A DNA stretch of 64,000 nt from Microlunatus sagamiharensis (GTDB taxonomy: Bacteria; Actinomycetota; Actinomycetes; Propionibacteriales; Propionibacteriaceae), in contig NZ_LT629799.1 in the NCBI RefSeq assembly GCF_900105785.1, forward strand, positions 1,736,001 to 1,800,000, read 5' to 3'. Below the pieces are notes generated by a model, which saw nothing but the letters and a program-made list of their open reading frames with translations, was not told the DNA's origin and did no database searches. Made by a program: the position numbers and the translations under genes. Within the stretch, counting starts at the first letter, position 1. Each line of letters starts with the position of its first letter. Shown one piece after another: positions 42,103 through 54,677 of the stretch.

Positions 42103-42285
42103 ATGACGCGCACCACCACCGCTCTCTTCGTCGGCCTCGTCCTCGGGCTCACGGCCGCCTTCGGCACCTTCGGGGCCTTCGTCGTCGTCCTGCTCTTCGG
42201 CGCGATCGGCCTCGTCGTCGGGCTCGTCCTCGACGGCCGCCTCGACCTCGCCGGCCTCCTCGGGCGGGCGACGGAGAAGCGGTGA
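42103..42285 (+). CDS. 60-aa membrane protein, DUF2273-like, module B
   Basis: The product is MTRTTTALFVGLVLGLTAAF followed by a second hydrophobic helix and a tail RLDLAGLLGRATEKR. It is almost identical to the module A copy at 38823, which implies recent duplication, strong purifying selection or gene conversion. GGAAGGAAA before the ATG is the ribosome-binding site. Two membrane helices with a short cytosolic tail suggest a membrane docking point for Asp23. The stop overlaps the next gene by four bases. Confidence 0.7.
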   Translation: MTRTTTALFVGLVLGLTAAFGTFGAFVVVLLFGAIGLVVGLVLDGRLDLAGLLGRATEKR

Positions 42286-42689
42286 GCACCCCCGACGCAC
42301 CCCGGTCGGGCGCACCCGGCACGGATCCCTCGCCACGCCGGCGCGGTTCGCTGGTCCTGGCCGACCGCGTCGTCGAGAAGATCGCGGCCCAGGCCGCCTC
42401 GGAGGTCGGCTCGGTCTCGGGGTGTTCCGGGGGGTTCCTCGGGATCGGGTCCGAGTCCGACGCCGCGGCCCGCCCCTCGGTCGACGCGACCGTGTCCGCC
42501 CGGTCGGTCGACCTCTCCATCAAGGTCGGCATCGCCTACCCGGGCTCCATCCGCCGTGCGACGACCGAGCTCCGTGACCACGTGACGCGACGGGTCGAGA
42601 CGCTCACCGGGGTCGACGTGCACCGCGTCGACATCGACGTGACGTACCTCCCCGTCCGCGACGACACCCCGAGGAGGGCACTCAGATGA
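42282..42689 (+). CDS. Asp23/Gls24 family protein, module B second copy
   Basis: The 135-residue protein carries RRGSLVLADRVVEKIAAQAASEVGSVSG, then ARSVDLSIKVGIAYPGSIRRATTELRDHVTRRVETLTG and VHRVDIDVTYLPV, the Asp23 pattern of the module A copy at 38404. It starts with GTG overlapping the upstream stop by four bases and ends overlapping the DUF6286 gene by four. It is soluble and basic at the N-terminus. It probably co-assembles with the major Asp23 protein. Confidence 0.75.
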   Translation: MSTPDAPRSGAPGTDPSPRRRGSLVLADRVVEKIAAQAASEVGSVSGCSGGFLGIGSESDAAARPSVDATVSARSVDLSIKVGIAYPGSIRRATTELRDHVTRRVETLTGVDVHRVDIDVTYLPVRDDTPRRALR

Positions 42690-43252
42690 GCAGCACCCGT
42701 CCGCGCCGCCTGCGCCGTCGGCCCAGCCGGACCGTCCCGGCGAGCATCGTCGCCGCCGTGATCACCGCCCTGGGCGTCCTCACGGTCATCGCCGCGATCA
42801 GCCGCCTGGTGACCGGGACCTGGCCCTCCCAGGTGAGCACGCCGGCAGGCTCCGTCGCCGGCCAGACCCTGGGCTCGACCCTGGCGGTCGTGGCCACCGC
42901 CGTCGCCCTCGTCGTGGGCGTCGTGCTCCTCGTCGCCGGCGTCAAGCCCGGCGGCTTCCGCTCCGCCCAGCTGAGCGGACCGGAGGGCGAGCCGGCCGAG
43001 CAGACCGACTACGTCATCACCAACACCGCGATCGCCCGCCTCGCCGCCGCCGAGGCCGACCGCGTCGACGGGGTCGACAAGGTCGGCGCCTCGGTCGCCG
43101 GTCGCCGCGTCCGCCTCCGCGTCACCACCACCTCCGAGCAGGCCGACGAGATCCGCGGACGGGTGGTGCGGCAGGTGACCGACACCCTCTCCGCCGCCGG
43201 CCTCCACCCGGCCCCCCGGGTCAGCGCCACCGTCACCACCAAGGACATCTGA
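42686..43252 (+). CDS. DUF6286 membrane protein, module B
   Basis: The 188-residue protein has two membrane helices (SIVAAVITALGVLTVIAAI and LAVVATAVALVVGVVLLVAG) and a soluble end with VDGVDKVGASVAGRRVRLRVTTTSEQADEI, as in DUF6286. Its length equals that of the module A copy. The overlaps with neighbours (four bases upstream, one base downstream) are the same as in module A, so the module is a conserved translational unit. Function unknown beyond likely anchoring. Confidence 0.7.
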   Translation: MSSTRPRRLRRRPSRTVPASIVAAVITALGVLTVIAAISRLVTGTWPSQVSTPAGSVAGQTLGSTLAVVATAVALVVGVVLLVAGVKPGGFRSAQLSGPEGEPAEQTDYVITNTAIARLAAAEADRVDGVDKVGASVAGRRVRLRVTTTSEQADEIRGRVVRQVTDTLSAAGLHPAPRVSATVTTKDI

Positions 43253-43890
43253 TGCGCCAGACCGCCGCCCGCCTCAACCGCACGTGGCTCACCGTCCTCG
43301 GCCTCGTGCTCGTCGTCGCCGGTGCTGCCGGCCTCCTCCTCGCGACCGGTGCCGCCGCACCCCTCCTGCAGCGGACCGGGGGGGGCTGGACCCCGCCGGA
43401 CACCGGGCGCCGCCTGTTCGGCGACGCCACCGCGACCGCCTTCGGCCTGACGTGGGTCGTCGTCGTCACCGCGCTCGTCGGCCTGGTCCTGGCCCTGCTC
43501 GGCATCGCCTGGCTGCTCGCCCAGATCCCGCGCAAGCACGAGGCCAAGCCCTTCCGCCTCCACGACGAGGCGGGCACGGGCCTGACCCGGCTCGACCCCG
43601 GCGTCCTCGCCGACGCGGTCGAGACCCAGGCGAAGACCCTGCCCGGCGTCACCGGTGCTGCCGCCGTCATCCGCGGCAGCGCCGCAGCGCCCGAGCTGAC
43701 CCTCCGCCTGACGGTGGACGACCGCACCTCGGTCCCCGACGTGCTCGGGCTGGTCCACCGTGAGGTCGCGGGACCCCTCGCCACCTCGCTCGACACCCGG
43801 TTGCGCCGCCTCGCGGTGCAGGTCGAGGTCGGCAGGGCCCACCTCGACACGAGCCAGGTCAGCGTGCCGGTGGGCGGCACGACCAGCTGA
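43252..43890 (+). CDS. AmaP-like Asp23 membrane anchor, module B
   Basis: The 212-residue protein has two membrane helices (LTVLGLVLVVAGAAGLLLA and WVVVVTALVGLVLALLGIAWLLA) and a soluble domain with GTGLTRLDPGVLADAVETQ and APELTLRLTVDDRTSVPDVL. It matches the AmaP layout and the module A copy at 37224. It ends module B; the convergent DUF2550 gene is 43 bases away and I see no strong hairpin between them. It would anchor the Asp23 coat at the cytosolic membrane face. Confidence 0.65.
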   Translation: MRQTAARLNRTWLTVLGLVLVVAGAAGLLLATGAAAPLLQRTGGGWTPPDTGRRLFGDATATAFGLTWVVVVTALVGLVLALLGIAWLLAQIPRKHEAKPFRLHDEAGTGLTRLDPGVLADAVETQAKTLPGVTGAAAVIRGSAAAPELTLRLTVDDRTSVPDVLGLVHREVAGPLATSLDTRLRRLAVQVEVGRAHLDTSQVSVPVGGTTS

Positions 43891-43933
43891 ACCCTCGCGC
43901 GGCACCGGTCTCGACGACGGACGCGCTGCGGTA

Positions 43934-44383
43934 CTAGGAGGCCCGCGCCCCGGAGGAGATCCCGGGGGGCGAGGCCTCCAGCCACGCCAGCAGGCCCAGC
44001 ACCGAGTCCTCGCTCATGGCGAGCTCGCGCGTACGCGGTCCCAGCTCGAGGGCGAGCACCCGCGACTGCGTCGTGAGCGAGACGGCCTCCACCGGGTCGG
44101 GGTCGCGGGTCTCCACGACCCGGACCTCACCGCGCCGGAAGGTCTGCCGCGGGCGCAGCGAGAACGAGAAGAAGCGGAACCACTCCAGGCGCCCGTCGTT
44201 GTAGCGGCCGACACCGAGCACCCACCCCGCTCCCGGGGTCGTCGTGCGCAGCCGCAGGCTGCACTCGAAGGTGCCGCCGCTGCGCGACAGCCAGCGCCGC
44301 CGGGCCGCCAGCAGCAGGAGCAGCAGCACGGCGAGGACCAGGAGCAGCCCCAGGATCTCGAGGACCCCCAGCCAGCCGCTCAT
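43934..44383 (-). CDS. DUF2550 membrane-anchored protein
   Basis: The 149-residue protein has one N-terminal membrane helix (LEILGLLLVLAVLLLLLLA) followed by a basic hinge and a PH-like beta domain (TFECSLRLRTTTPGAGWVLGVGRYNDGRLEWFRFFSF). DUF2550 genes typically follow atpC in actinobacteria, as here. The function is unknown. The ATG at 44383 has GAGGACGG close upstream. A strong hairpin between atpC and this gene suggests it is transcribed separately or by read-through. Confidence 0.8.
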   Translation of the reverse strand: MSGWLGVLEILGLLLVLAVLLLLLLAARRRWLSRSGGTFECSLRLRTTTPGAGWVLGVGRYNDGRLEWFRFFSFSLRPRQTFRRGEVRVVETRDPDPVEAVSLTTQSRVLALELGPRTRELAMSEDSVLGLLAWLEASPPGISSGARAS

Positions 44384-44483
44384 CTACCGTCCTCGTCGTC
44401 GCACCTGCGCTCACGTGCCTCCGAGCATGGCAGCGCCCGGCGTCCGTACCAAACCAGGGACGCCGGGGCCACTCAAGTGAGCA

Positions 44484-44518
44484 CAGCGGGCCGGGCGCTC
44501 GACGCGCCCGGCCCGCTG
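44484..44518. terminator. Terminator of the ATP synthase operon
   Basis: CAGCGGGCCGGGCG and CGCCCGGCCCGCTG form a perfect 14-bp stem with a 7-base loop, about 30 bases after the atpC stop. It is the strongest simple hairpin in the window. Confidence 0.8.
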
Positions 44519-44547
44519 CGACCCGCTGTGACGGAGGTCCTGCCCTG

Positions 44548-44952
44548 CTACTGGCGCTTCTGCGCCGCGCGCAGCTGGGCGGTCGCCCGCTGCACGTGCT
44601 TGCGGTCGTCCTCGCTGCCGTCGCCGGAGTCGAGGTGCTGCTGGGCCTCGGCCAGCTCGCGCTCGGCCTCGGCCACCGACACCTCGTCGGCCAGCCGGGC
44701 GTACTCCGAGAGGATCGACACCCGTCCCTGCGACACCGACACGAAGCCGCCGTCGACCGCGACGACCTCGCGCTTCCTGCCGTCCTCGCAGAAGATCACC
44801 ACGGCGCTGGGCTGCAGCACCGCGAGGACCGGGGCGTGACCCGGCAGGATCCCGATCTCGCCGTCCGTCGTCTTGGCGATGACGTTCGTCGACTCCCCCG
44901 ACCAGATGACCTTGTCGGCGGAGACGACCTCGACCTGCATGGGCTCAGGCAT
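44548..44952 (-). CDS. atpC: ATP synthase epsilon subunit
   Basis: The 134-residue subunit belongs to the F1 central stalk and can inhibit ATP hydrolysis. The N-terminal beta-sandwich has VEVVSADKVIWSGESTNVIAKTTDGEIGILPGHAPVLAVL, the family signature; the C-terminal helical hairpin (ARLADEVSVAEAERELAEA) follows. GAGGTGAAGC precedes the ATG. It is the last gene of the atp operon, 56 bases from atpD. Confidence 0.95.
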   Translation of the reverse strand: MPEPMQVEVVSADKVIWSGESTNVIAKTTDGEIGILPGHAPVLAVLQPSAVVIFCEDGRKREVVAVDGGFVSVSQGRVSILSEYARLADEVSVAEAERELAEAQQHLDSGDGSEDDRKHVQRATAQLRAAQKRQ

Positions 44953-45008
44953 GCTTCACCTCGGGGGGTTCGGGGGGGTCGTCTCCCCCGGAGTCATTGC
45001 AGCCATGC

Positions 45009-47398
<2,390 letters not shown>

Positions 47399-47402
47399 GT
47401 GG

Positions 47403-49040
47403 TCAGGACCTCCGCTGCTTGACGATCTGCTCCTGGTTCACGTCGTCCGGGTCCGTCGCGTCGTGCTCCTCGCGGCCCGCGAGCATCTTGCCCTCGCTGG
47501 TCTGGAAGCCGCGCTTGAACTCGGCGATCTGCTCGCGCAGCCCGTTCGCGGTGTCGTCGTCGAAGACCTTGGTCTCGCGGATGTTCTGCAGCGCGCTGCC
47601 GTTGTGGCGCAGGTGGTCCAGCAGCTCGCGCTCGAAGCGCAGCACGTCGTCGACGGGTACCTCGTCGAGCAGCCCCTGGAGGCCGGCCCACACCGAGACG
47701 ACCTGCTCCTCGACCGGGTACGGCGAGTACTGCGGCTGGCGCAGCAGCTCGGTGAGGCGCGAGCCCCGGTCGAGCTGACGGCGCGTGGTCGCGTCGAGGT
47801 CGGAGGCGAACATGGCGAACGCCTGCATGTCGCGGTACTGGGCGAGCTCGAGCTTGAGCGAGCCCGAGACCGTCTTCATGGCCTTGATCTGCGCCGCACC
47901 ACCCACGCGCGACACCGAGATGCCGACGTCGATGGCGGGTCGCTGGTTGGCGTTGAACAGGTCCGACTGCAGGAAGATCTGGCCGTCGGTGATCGAGATG
48001 ACGTTCGTCGGAATGAAGGCCGACACGTCGTTGGCCTTCGTCTCGATGATCGGCAGACCGGTCATCGAGCCGCCACCGAGCTCCTTGGAGAGCTTGGCGC
48101 AGCGCTCGAGCAGGCGCGAGTGCAGGTAGAAGACGTCGCCGGGGTAGGCCTCGCGGCCCGGCGGGCGGCGCAGCAGCAGGGACATGGCGCGGTAGGCCTC
48201 GGCCTGCTTGGTCAGGTCGTCGAAGACGATGAGGACGTGCTTGCCCTGGTACATCCAGTGCTGGCCGATGGCCGAGCCGGTGTACGGGGCGACGTACTTG
48301 AAGCCGGCGGCGTCGGAGGCCGGGGCGTGCACGATGGTCGTGTACTCCAGCGCGCCCGCCTCCTCGAGCTGCCCGCGGATGCCCGCCACGGTCGAGCCCT
48401 TCTGGCCGATCGCGACGTAGATGCAGCGGACCTGCTGCTCGGGGTCGCCGCTCGCCCAGGCGTTCTTCTGGTTGATGATCGTGTCGATCGCGATGGCGGA
48501 CTTGCCGGTCTTGCGGTCGCCGATGATCAGCTGGCGCTGGCCGCGGCCGATCGGGATCATGGCGTCGATGGCCTTGATGCCGGTCTGCATCGGCTGGCGG
48601 ACCTCCTGGCGGTCCATGACGCCGGCGGCCTGCAGCTCGAGCTGGCGGCGGCCGTCGAGGTCGGTGATCTCGCCGAGGCCGTCGATGGGGTTGCCGAGCG
48701 CGTCCACCGTGCGGCCGAGGTAGCCGTCGCCGACCGGGACCGAGAGGACGTCACCGGTGCGCCGGACGACCTGGCCCTCCTCGATGCCCTCGGAGTCGCC
48801 CATGACGACGACGCCGATCTCGCGGACGTCGAGGTTCAGGGCGATGCCGACGGTGCCGTTCTCGAAGGTGAGCAGCTCGTTGGCCATCGCCGACGGCAGC
48901 CCCTCGACGCGGGCGATGCCGTCGCCGGAGCTGACGACGGTGCCGACCTCCTCACGGCTGGCCGTGTCCGGGGAGTAGCTCTGGACGAAGCGGTCCAGGG
49001 CCTCCCGGATCTCCTCGGGGCGGATCGTCAGTTCTGCCAT
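47403..49040 (-). CDS. atpA: ATP synthase alpha subunit
   Basis: The 545-residue non-catalytic subunit has the P-loop [15 protein letters not shown], the arginine-finger region ([16 protein letters not shown]) and the usual N-terminal crown domain. Length is normal. The gene is co-oriented with the rest of the operon; 115 bases separate it from atpH upstream, with no hairpin that I can see. Confidence 0.97.
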   Translation of the reverse strand: MAELTIRPEEIREALDRFVQSYSPDTASREEVGTVVSSGDGIARVEGLPSAMANELLTFENGTVGIALNLDVREIGVVVMGDSEGIEEGQVVRRTGDVLSVPVGDGYLGRTVDALGNPIDGLGEITDLDGRRQLELQAAGVMDRQEVRQPMQTGIKAIDAMIPIGRGQRQLIIGDRKTGKSAIAIDTIINQKNAWASGDPEQQVRCIYVAIGQKGSTVAGIRGQLEEAGALEYTTIVHAPASDAAGFKYVAPYTGSAIGQHWMYQGKHVLIVFDDLTKQAEAYRAMSLLLRRPPGREAYPGDVFYLHSRLLERCAKLSKELGGGSMTGLPIIETKANDVSAFIPTNVISITDGQIFLQSDLFNANQRPAIDVGISVSRVGGAAQIKAMKTVSGSLKLELAQYRDMQAFAMFASDLDATTRRQLDRGSRLTELLRQPQYSPYPVEEQVVSVWAGLQGLLDEVPVDDVLRFERELLDHLRHNGSALQNIRETKVFDDDTANGLREQIAEFKRGFQTSEGKMLAGREEHDATDPDDVNQEQIVKQRRS

Positions 49041-49155
49041 CGCCTGCTGCCTGCTCTCGTCGCTCGTGTGCTGAAGAAGTGCTCGTCTGCTGCTCTGCCG
49101 GTACTGCCTGCTTACGTCCTGCGGCGAGGTGGCACAACCCCGCCCAGGGGTGGTC

Positions 49156-49944
49156 CTAGTCGAAGAGGCGCTTGGCCTCGTCCAGCTTGGCCGACACCGT
49201 GCCCTCGAGGACCTCGTCCCCGAGCTCGACGCGGACCCCGCCGACCACGTCGGGGTCGACGACCTCCTGCACGACCACGTCGCGCCCGGCCTGGCGGCTG
49301 AGCGCGGCCCGCAGCCGCTGCCGCTGCTCGTCGGTCATCGGCCGGGCCACCCGGACCGTCGCCACGACGCGGTTCTTCTGCGCCGCCGCGAGGTCCACGT
49401 AGGCCTCGACGGTCTGGTCGAAGGTGCGGTTGCGCGCCGCGACCGCCCGGCGCGCGAGCGCCAGCGTGGCCGGCGTCGCCCGTTCGGCGAGCAGGTCGGA
49501 CACCAGGCGCTGGCGCACCTCGAGCGGGACGACCCGGTCGGAGAGCGCCGTACGGAGGTCACGGTCGGAGGCCACGATCCGCGCGAAGCGGAAGAGCCCG
49601 TCCTCGGTGTCCTCGAGGGTCCCGTCGTCGTCGGCCGCCCGGAGCTGCGCCCGGACCGCCTCGCGCTCGAGCGCCTCGACGAACGTGCGCCCGGTCGTCC
49701 AGCGCCGGCGTGCGGCGTCGGCCACGAAGCCCGACACCCCCTCGCCGACGCGCGGACCGAACAGCGCGTGGACGAGCCCCGAGCGCCGGTCCTCCGACGC
49801 GGCCGGGTCCGTCACTGCACGCCGCAGCGCGACCGAGGTGTCGAGCGCGTCGACGACCCCGAAGAGCTGGTCGGCGAAGGCCGCATCGACGTGGGCCGCG
49901 TCCAGGGCCTCGTCGAGCACGGCCTCGCGCTGCTCCTCGCTCAC
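49156..49944 (-). CDS. atpH: ATP synthase delta subunit
   Basis: The 262-residue stalk subunit is long, as in actinobacteria, where delta has an N-terminal extension. The conserved C-terminal part is [20 protein letters not shown] and [36 protein letters not shown] 49944 overlaps the atpF stop by four bases. In mycobacteria delta is fused to a b-subunit; here they are separate genes. Confidence 0.93.
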   Translation of the reverse strand: MSEEQREAVLDEALDAAHVDAAFADQLFGVVDALDTSVALRRAVTDPAASEDRRSGLVHALFGPRVGEGVSGFVADAARRRWTTGRTFVEALEREAVRAQLRAADDDGTLEDTEDGLFRFARIVASDRDLRTALSDRVVPLEVRQRLVSDLLAERATPATLALARRAVAARNRTFDQTVEAYVDLAAAQKNRVVATVRVARPMTDEQRQRLRAALSRQAGRDVVVQEVVDPDVVGGVRVELGDEVLEGTVSAKLDEAKRLFD

Positions 49945-50522
49945 GCGGGGCCCGCGTCCGTCAGCGCGTGCGAGTCGGAGCGTCCGTCGGCCGGGGCCGC
50001 GTCCTGCGACTCGAGGTCGGCGATGAAGCGGTCGACCGTGCGGCGCGCACGCTCGTCGTCGTCGAGGCTCTCGCCGACGATGCGACCCGCCAGGGTGGTG
50101 GCGAGCCCGCCGATCTCGTTGCGCAGCTGCGTCATGGCCTGCACGCGCTCCGCCTCCAGCTGGGCCTGCGTCTGGGTGCGGATGCGGTTCGCCTCGGCCT
50201 GGGCCTGCTCGCGCATCTCGGCCAGGATCTGGCTGCCCTGGGTCTTGGCGTCCTCGCGGATGCGAGCAGCCTCCGCCCGGGAGTCGTCCAGCTGGGAGCG
50301 GTACTGCTCGAGCGCGGCCTGGGCCTCGGCCTGGGCGCGCTCGGCCTTCTCGATGCCGCCCTGGATGGCCTCGGTGCGCTCCTCGTACGTGCGCTCGAAG
50401 TTCGGCACGACGTACTTGGCGATGAGGAACCAGAGCAGCAGCGCGAAGACGATCGCCGCCACGATCTCGAAGGGTGCCGGCAGCAGCGGGTTCTCCGCCA
50501 GCGGCATCAGGAGGGGGGTCAT
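49941..50522 (-). CDS. atpF: ATP synthase subunit b
   Basis: The product has one membrane helix (FEIVAAIVFALLLWFLIAKYVVPNF) and a long charged peripheral-stalk helix (TEAIQGGIEKAERAQAEAQAALEQYRSQL). I start at ATG 50522; a TTG one codon earlier is also possible. It is 193 residues, normal for the family. It is followed by atpH with a four-base overlap and preceded by atpE. Confidence 0.93.
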   Translation of the reverse strand: MTPLLMPLAENPLLPAPFEIVAAIVFALLLWFLIAKYVVPNFERTYEERTEAIQGGIEKAERAQAEAQAALEQYRSQLDDSRAEAARIREDAKTQGSQILAEMREQAQAEANRIRTQTQAQLEAERVQAMTQLRNEIGGLATTLAGRIVGESLDDDERARRTVDRFIADLESQDAAPADGRSDSHALTDAGPA

Positions 50523-50535
50523 CAAGACCTCAGGC

Positions 50536-51630
<1,095 letters not shown>

Positions 51631-51634
<4 letters not shown>

Positions 51635-51990
51635 CGGTCTCCCTCCGTCTTGGTCGTGGTCGTGCGCGTGGCCCTGGGGGCCTGAGGAGCTCCGAGCTCC
51701 TGGGCCTGCAGCCGCTTGATCGTCAGGTAGACGCCGAGACCGGCGCCCAGGACGATGCCGATCGGCAGCAGGAAGTTCGTGTGCAGGAAGTGGTCGCCGA
51801 CCCAGCCGAGCGCGCCGTAGAGCAGGACGCCGGAGATCAGGTAGGAGAGCGCACGCATCCCCTGGTCCATCGCCGTCTTGTCCGGCCCTGGTCCAGTCGT
51901 CGAGCCACCCGAGTCTCGCTGCACCTGCGTCATCGCGCCGCTCACGCTAGCAGTCCGGCGACGCTGCTCACCCGTCGAGGACGCGCTCAC
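51631..51990 (-). CDS. AtpZ/AtpI-like small membrane protein
   Basis: The 119-residue protein has two membrane helices (ALSYLISGVLLYGALGWVGDHF and LLPIGIVLGAGLGVYLTIKRL), the pattern of AtpZ/AtpI-type assembly factors encoded before atpB. The N-terminal 35 residues are polar, and an internal ATG at about codon 20 could be the true start, but GTG 51990 overlaps the upstream stop (GTGA). It probably helps c-ring or Fo assembly. Confidence 0.75.
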
Positions 51991-52493
51991 CGGGCGTCCT
52001 CGTGCGCGGGCGCGTCGGCGTCGGCCTCCGGCTCGTCGTTCGCGTCGAAGACGCTGATCCGCAGCCGGGAGAAGACGATCACCTCGACCAGGAGCCAGCC
52101 GACGACGACCGCCACCGTGGAGAGGAAGACCACCATCGGGATGACCGGGAAGCGGTCGGCGAAGCGGGCGTAGACCAGCAGGAGCAGCCCGAGGACGACG
52201 ACGCGGCCGGTGTAGCTGGCCAGCGCGACCGAGAGCAGCAGCCGGGCTCCGGCGTCGGCGAACCGCACCATCACCAGCTGGCCGACGCTGTAGAAGAACA
52301 GGACCATGAACGACGCGAGCGCCGCCGAGCCGAGGCCCCGGGTGCCGTAGCCGATCCCGAAGCCGATCATGCTCAGGACCGCCGCGGCGACGCCGCCGGC
52401 GAGGCCGCCGTAGAGGAGCTTGCGGGCCCGCACCACGTGCACGCTCGGGCCGCTCGCGTGCGAGCGTGCGCGCTCGGCGGAGAGGTTCGGCAT
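51987..52493 (-). CDS. ATP synthase subunit I-like membrane protein
   Basis: The 168-residue protein has four membrane helices (about 28-50, 55-80, 90-115 and 120-145) and an acidic C-terminal tail (DANDEPEADADAPAHED). Position at the head of the atp operon and layout match AtpI-like proteins. I choose ATG 52493, preceded by AGAAGGAC; a longer frame upstream has no coding character and would overlap the promoter. Its stop overlaps the next gene by four bases. Confidence 0.7.
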   Translation of the reverse strand: MPNLSAERARSHASGPSVHVVRARKLLYGGLAGGVAAAVLSMIGFGIGYGTRGLGSAALASFMVLFFYSVGQLVMVRFADAGARLLLSVALASYTGRVVVLGLLLLVYARFADRFPVIPMVVFLSTVAVVVGWLLVEVIVFSRLRISVFDANDEPEADADAPAHEDAR

Positions 52494-52576
52494 GTGCTGG
52501 GCAGTCCTTCTGCTGGTCGGGGCGTCGTCGTCGCGAGGAGCGAAGCGGGCTTGGGGGCCTGGGCTGCGGGACGAGA

Positions 52577-52582
52577 AAGTTA
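52577..52582 (-). promoter_or_regulatory. Candidate -10 of the ATP synthase operon
   Basis: TAACTT on the minus strand (within TGTGCTAACTTTC) lies in the 175-base gap before the first atp gene and would give a leader of about 75 bases with the AGAAGGAC ribosome-binding site. No clear -35 is seen. Confidence 0.45.
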
Positions 52583-52668
52583 GCACAGCCTCACCCCTCT
52601 CCCTCGCCACGTTCACGCCGTACCAGCGCGTCGCGTGGTCTGCATCACGCGCGGGGTCGAGCGGCGGC

Positions 52669-53823
52669 TCAGGCCTGGTCCCGCAGCGCCACCCCGGGGG
52701 TCGCCGGCTCGGCCCGCGGCTCGACCGGGCGGGCCGGGCGCCGGCCCAGCGTGATGAGCAGCAGCACGAGGGCCAGCACGGCGACCACGCCGGCGACGGT
52801 CCACTGGCGGCTGCCGTGGACGAGGCCGAGCGCGATGACGCCGAAGGACACGAGCCCCGACCAGACGTACATCAGGAGCACGGCGCGGCGCTGGCTGTGG
52901 CCCCGCTCCAGGAGGCGGTGGTGGAGGTGCTGCTTGTCGGGCAGGAACCACCACCGGCCCGCGTACGTGCGGCGCAGGAAGGCCATCGTCAGGTCGAGGA
53001 AGGGCAGCGCCAGGATGGCGAGCGGGAGCACCAGCGGCAGGATCGCCGGGACGAGGCCGCGGTCGCTGTCGAGCTGGGACGGGTCGATCTGGCCGGTGAG
53101 GCTCACCGTCGAGGTGGCCAGCAGCAGCCCGAGCAGCATCGACCCGGAGTCGCCCATGAACATTCGCGCCGGGAAGAAGTTGTGCGGCAGGAACCCCAGG
53201 CAGGCGCCGACGATCACCACGCTGATCAGGCTCGGCGTCGTGGCCCGGGTGAGGTCCTGGTCCACGGTCAGCAGGTAGGAGTACGCGAAGAAGGCGAACG
53301 CGCCGATCCCGACGACCCCGGTGGCCAGGCCGTCGAGGCCGTCGACGAAGTTGACCGCGTTGCAGCACACGAGGATGAAGAAGGCCGTGATGGCGATCGA
53401 GGTGGGCTGGTCGAGCGACCACACCCGCCCCGGCAGCGGGATCCAGAGCACCTTGATGCCGAGACCGACCGCCACCCCGGCCGCGAGCACCTGCCCCGCG
53501 AACTTGGCCAGGGCGGGCAGCTCGTAGACGTCGTCCAGGACCCCGACCACCCCGATGACCGCCGCGGCGACGAGGACGGCGCGCGAGTCCTGCTGGACCG
53601 TGGCCTGGCTGCCGAGGAAGGGCAGCTGCCACGACAGCAGCAGCGCTGCGGCCACGCCCCCGAGCATCGCGATGCCGCCGAAGTAGGGCATCTCGATCGT
53701 GTGCACGTCCCGGTCCCGCACCCGGGCGAGCGCGCCGACGCGGAAGGCCAGCCGACGGCAGAACGCGCTGCCGAGGTAGGTGACCGCGGCCGCGACGAGG
53801 AGGACGAGCAGGTACTCCCGCAC
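52669..53823 (-). CDS. Polyprenyl-phosphate GlcNAc-1-phosphate transferase (WecA/MraY family)
   Basis: The 384-residue membrane protein has about eleven hydrophobic segments and the family motifs: PYFGGIAMLGG, VLDDVYELPALAKFAGQ, AVNFVDGLDGLATGV (catalytic Asp region), MGDSGSMLLG and the HLHHRL loop. It transfers a sugar-1-phosphate to a polyprenyl phosphate carrier, the first step of arabinogalactan or teichoic-acid-like polymer synthesis. GTG 53823 shares one base with the TAG of the Sua5 gene. Genes in the same order (prfA-prmC-sua5-wecA-atp) are common in actinobacteria. Confidence 0.9.
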   Translation of the reverse strand: MREYLLVLLVAAAVTYLGSAFCRRLAFRVGALARVRDRDVHTIEMPYFGGIAMLGGVAAALLLSWQLPFLGSQATVQQDSRAVLVAAAVIGVVGVLDDVYELPALAKFAGQVLAAGVAVGLGIKVLWIPLPGRVWSLDQPTSIAITAFFILVCCNAVNFVDGLDGLATGVVGIGAFAFFAYSYLLTVDQDLTRATTPSLISVVIVGACLGFLPHNFFPARMFMGDSGSMLLGLLLATSTVSLTGQIDPSQLDSDRGLVPAILPLVLPLAILALPFLDLTMAFLRRTYAGRWWFLPDKQHLHHRLLERGHSQRRAVLLMYVWSGLVSFGVIALGLVHGSRQWTVAGVVAVLALVLLLITLGRRPARPVEPRAEPATPGVALRDQA

Positions 53824-54677
53824 TAGTGCTCCGCAGGCCCGTCGGGCTCGGGCACCTTCTCGGGCTCGGGTGCCTTCTCGGGCTCGGGCGTCGTGGCGGG
53901 CTCGTCGAGGTCGGCCAGGTCGGGCAGCACCCGGCGCAGCGTCTCGAGGTCGAGGGCCCCGCGGCGCAGCAGCTGGCCCCCGTCGCGGCGGGTGAAGTCG
54001 ACGATCGTCGAGGGCGGCGAGACGCGCGCGCCGTCGACCTCGGTGCCGGCCGGTCCGCCGTCGAGGTAGACCGCGACGCGCTCGCCGAGCTGGTCGACCG
54101 CCTCGTCGCAGGTCAGGGCGGCCGGCTGGCCGGAGAGGTTGGCGCTGCTCACCGCGAGCGGGCCGGTGCGCCGCAGCACCTCGCGGGCGAGGGCGTGGTC
54201 GGGCACCCGGAGCGCGATCGTGCCCCCGGTCTCCCCGAGGTCCATCCGCAGGCTCGGCTGGATGCGGCACACGATGGTCAGCGGGCCGGGCCAGTGGGCC
54301 TCGACCAGCTCGTGGACCACGTCGGGCACCTCGGTCGCCAGCGCCCGCAGCAGGCTGGCGTCGCCGATCAGCACGGGCGGCGGCATGTCGCGGCCGCGGT
54401 TCTTGGCGTCGAGGAGACGCTGCACCGCCTCGCCGTTGAAGGCGTCGGCGCCGATGCCGTAGACGGTGTCGGTCGGGAGCACCACGCAGGCGCCGTCGGA
54501 GACGGCCCGGCGGGCGGCGTCGATGGCCTCGGTCGTGTCCTGGCCGTCGGTGCAGTCGAAGCGGTCGTACGCGGGCTCGGGCCGCTCCTCGAAGGCGACG
54601 CTCTCCCCCTCGTCGTCGAGGTCGTCGGAGGCGACGGGGGCGTCCGGGTCGTCGGGGTCGCGAGGGTGCAGGCTCAC
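53823..54677 (-). CDS. L-threonylcarbamoyladenylate synthase (Sua5/YwlC/YrdC)
   Basis: The enzyme makes threonylcarbamoyl-AMP for the t6A modification of tRNA. The YrdC core has VVLPTDTVYGIGADAF, the KNRGRDMPPPVLI loop, HWPGPLTIVC and AVSSANLSGQPA. From GTG 54677 it has 284 residues with an N-terminal acidic extension of about 50 residues and a C-terminal Pro/Glu-rich tail made of E-P-E-K repeats. The N-terminal extension is unusual and probably disordered. GTG overlaps the prmC stop. Confidence 0.88.
   Translation of the reverse strand: MSLHPRDPDDPDAPVASDDLDDEGESVAFEERPEPAYDRFDCTDGQDTTEAIDAARRAVSDGACVVLPTDTVYGIGADAFNGEAVQRLLDAKNRGRDMPPPVLIGDASLLRALATEVPDVVHELVEAHWPGPLTIVCRIQPSLRMDLGETGGTIALRVPDHALAREVLRRTGPLAVSSANLSGQPAALTCDEAVDQLGERVAVYLDGGPAGTEVDGARVSPPSTIVDFTRRDGGQLLRRGALDLETLRRVLPDLADLDEPATTPEPEKAPEPEKVPEPDGPAEH

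Noticed and set aside
49041-49155. Gap between atpH and atpA as a hidden gene or terminator
   Set aside because: No start with ribosome-binding site and no stable hairpin were seen; it is a normal intercistronic space.
53840-53890. 21-bp repeats at the end of the Sua5 gene as a mobile repeat
   Set aside because: They encode E-P-E-K units of a disordered tail and stay in frame; local slippage explains them.
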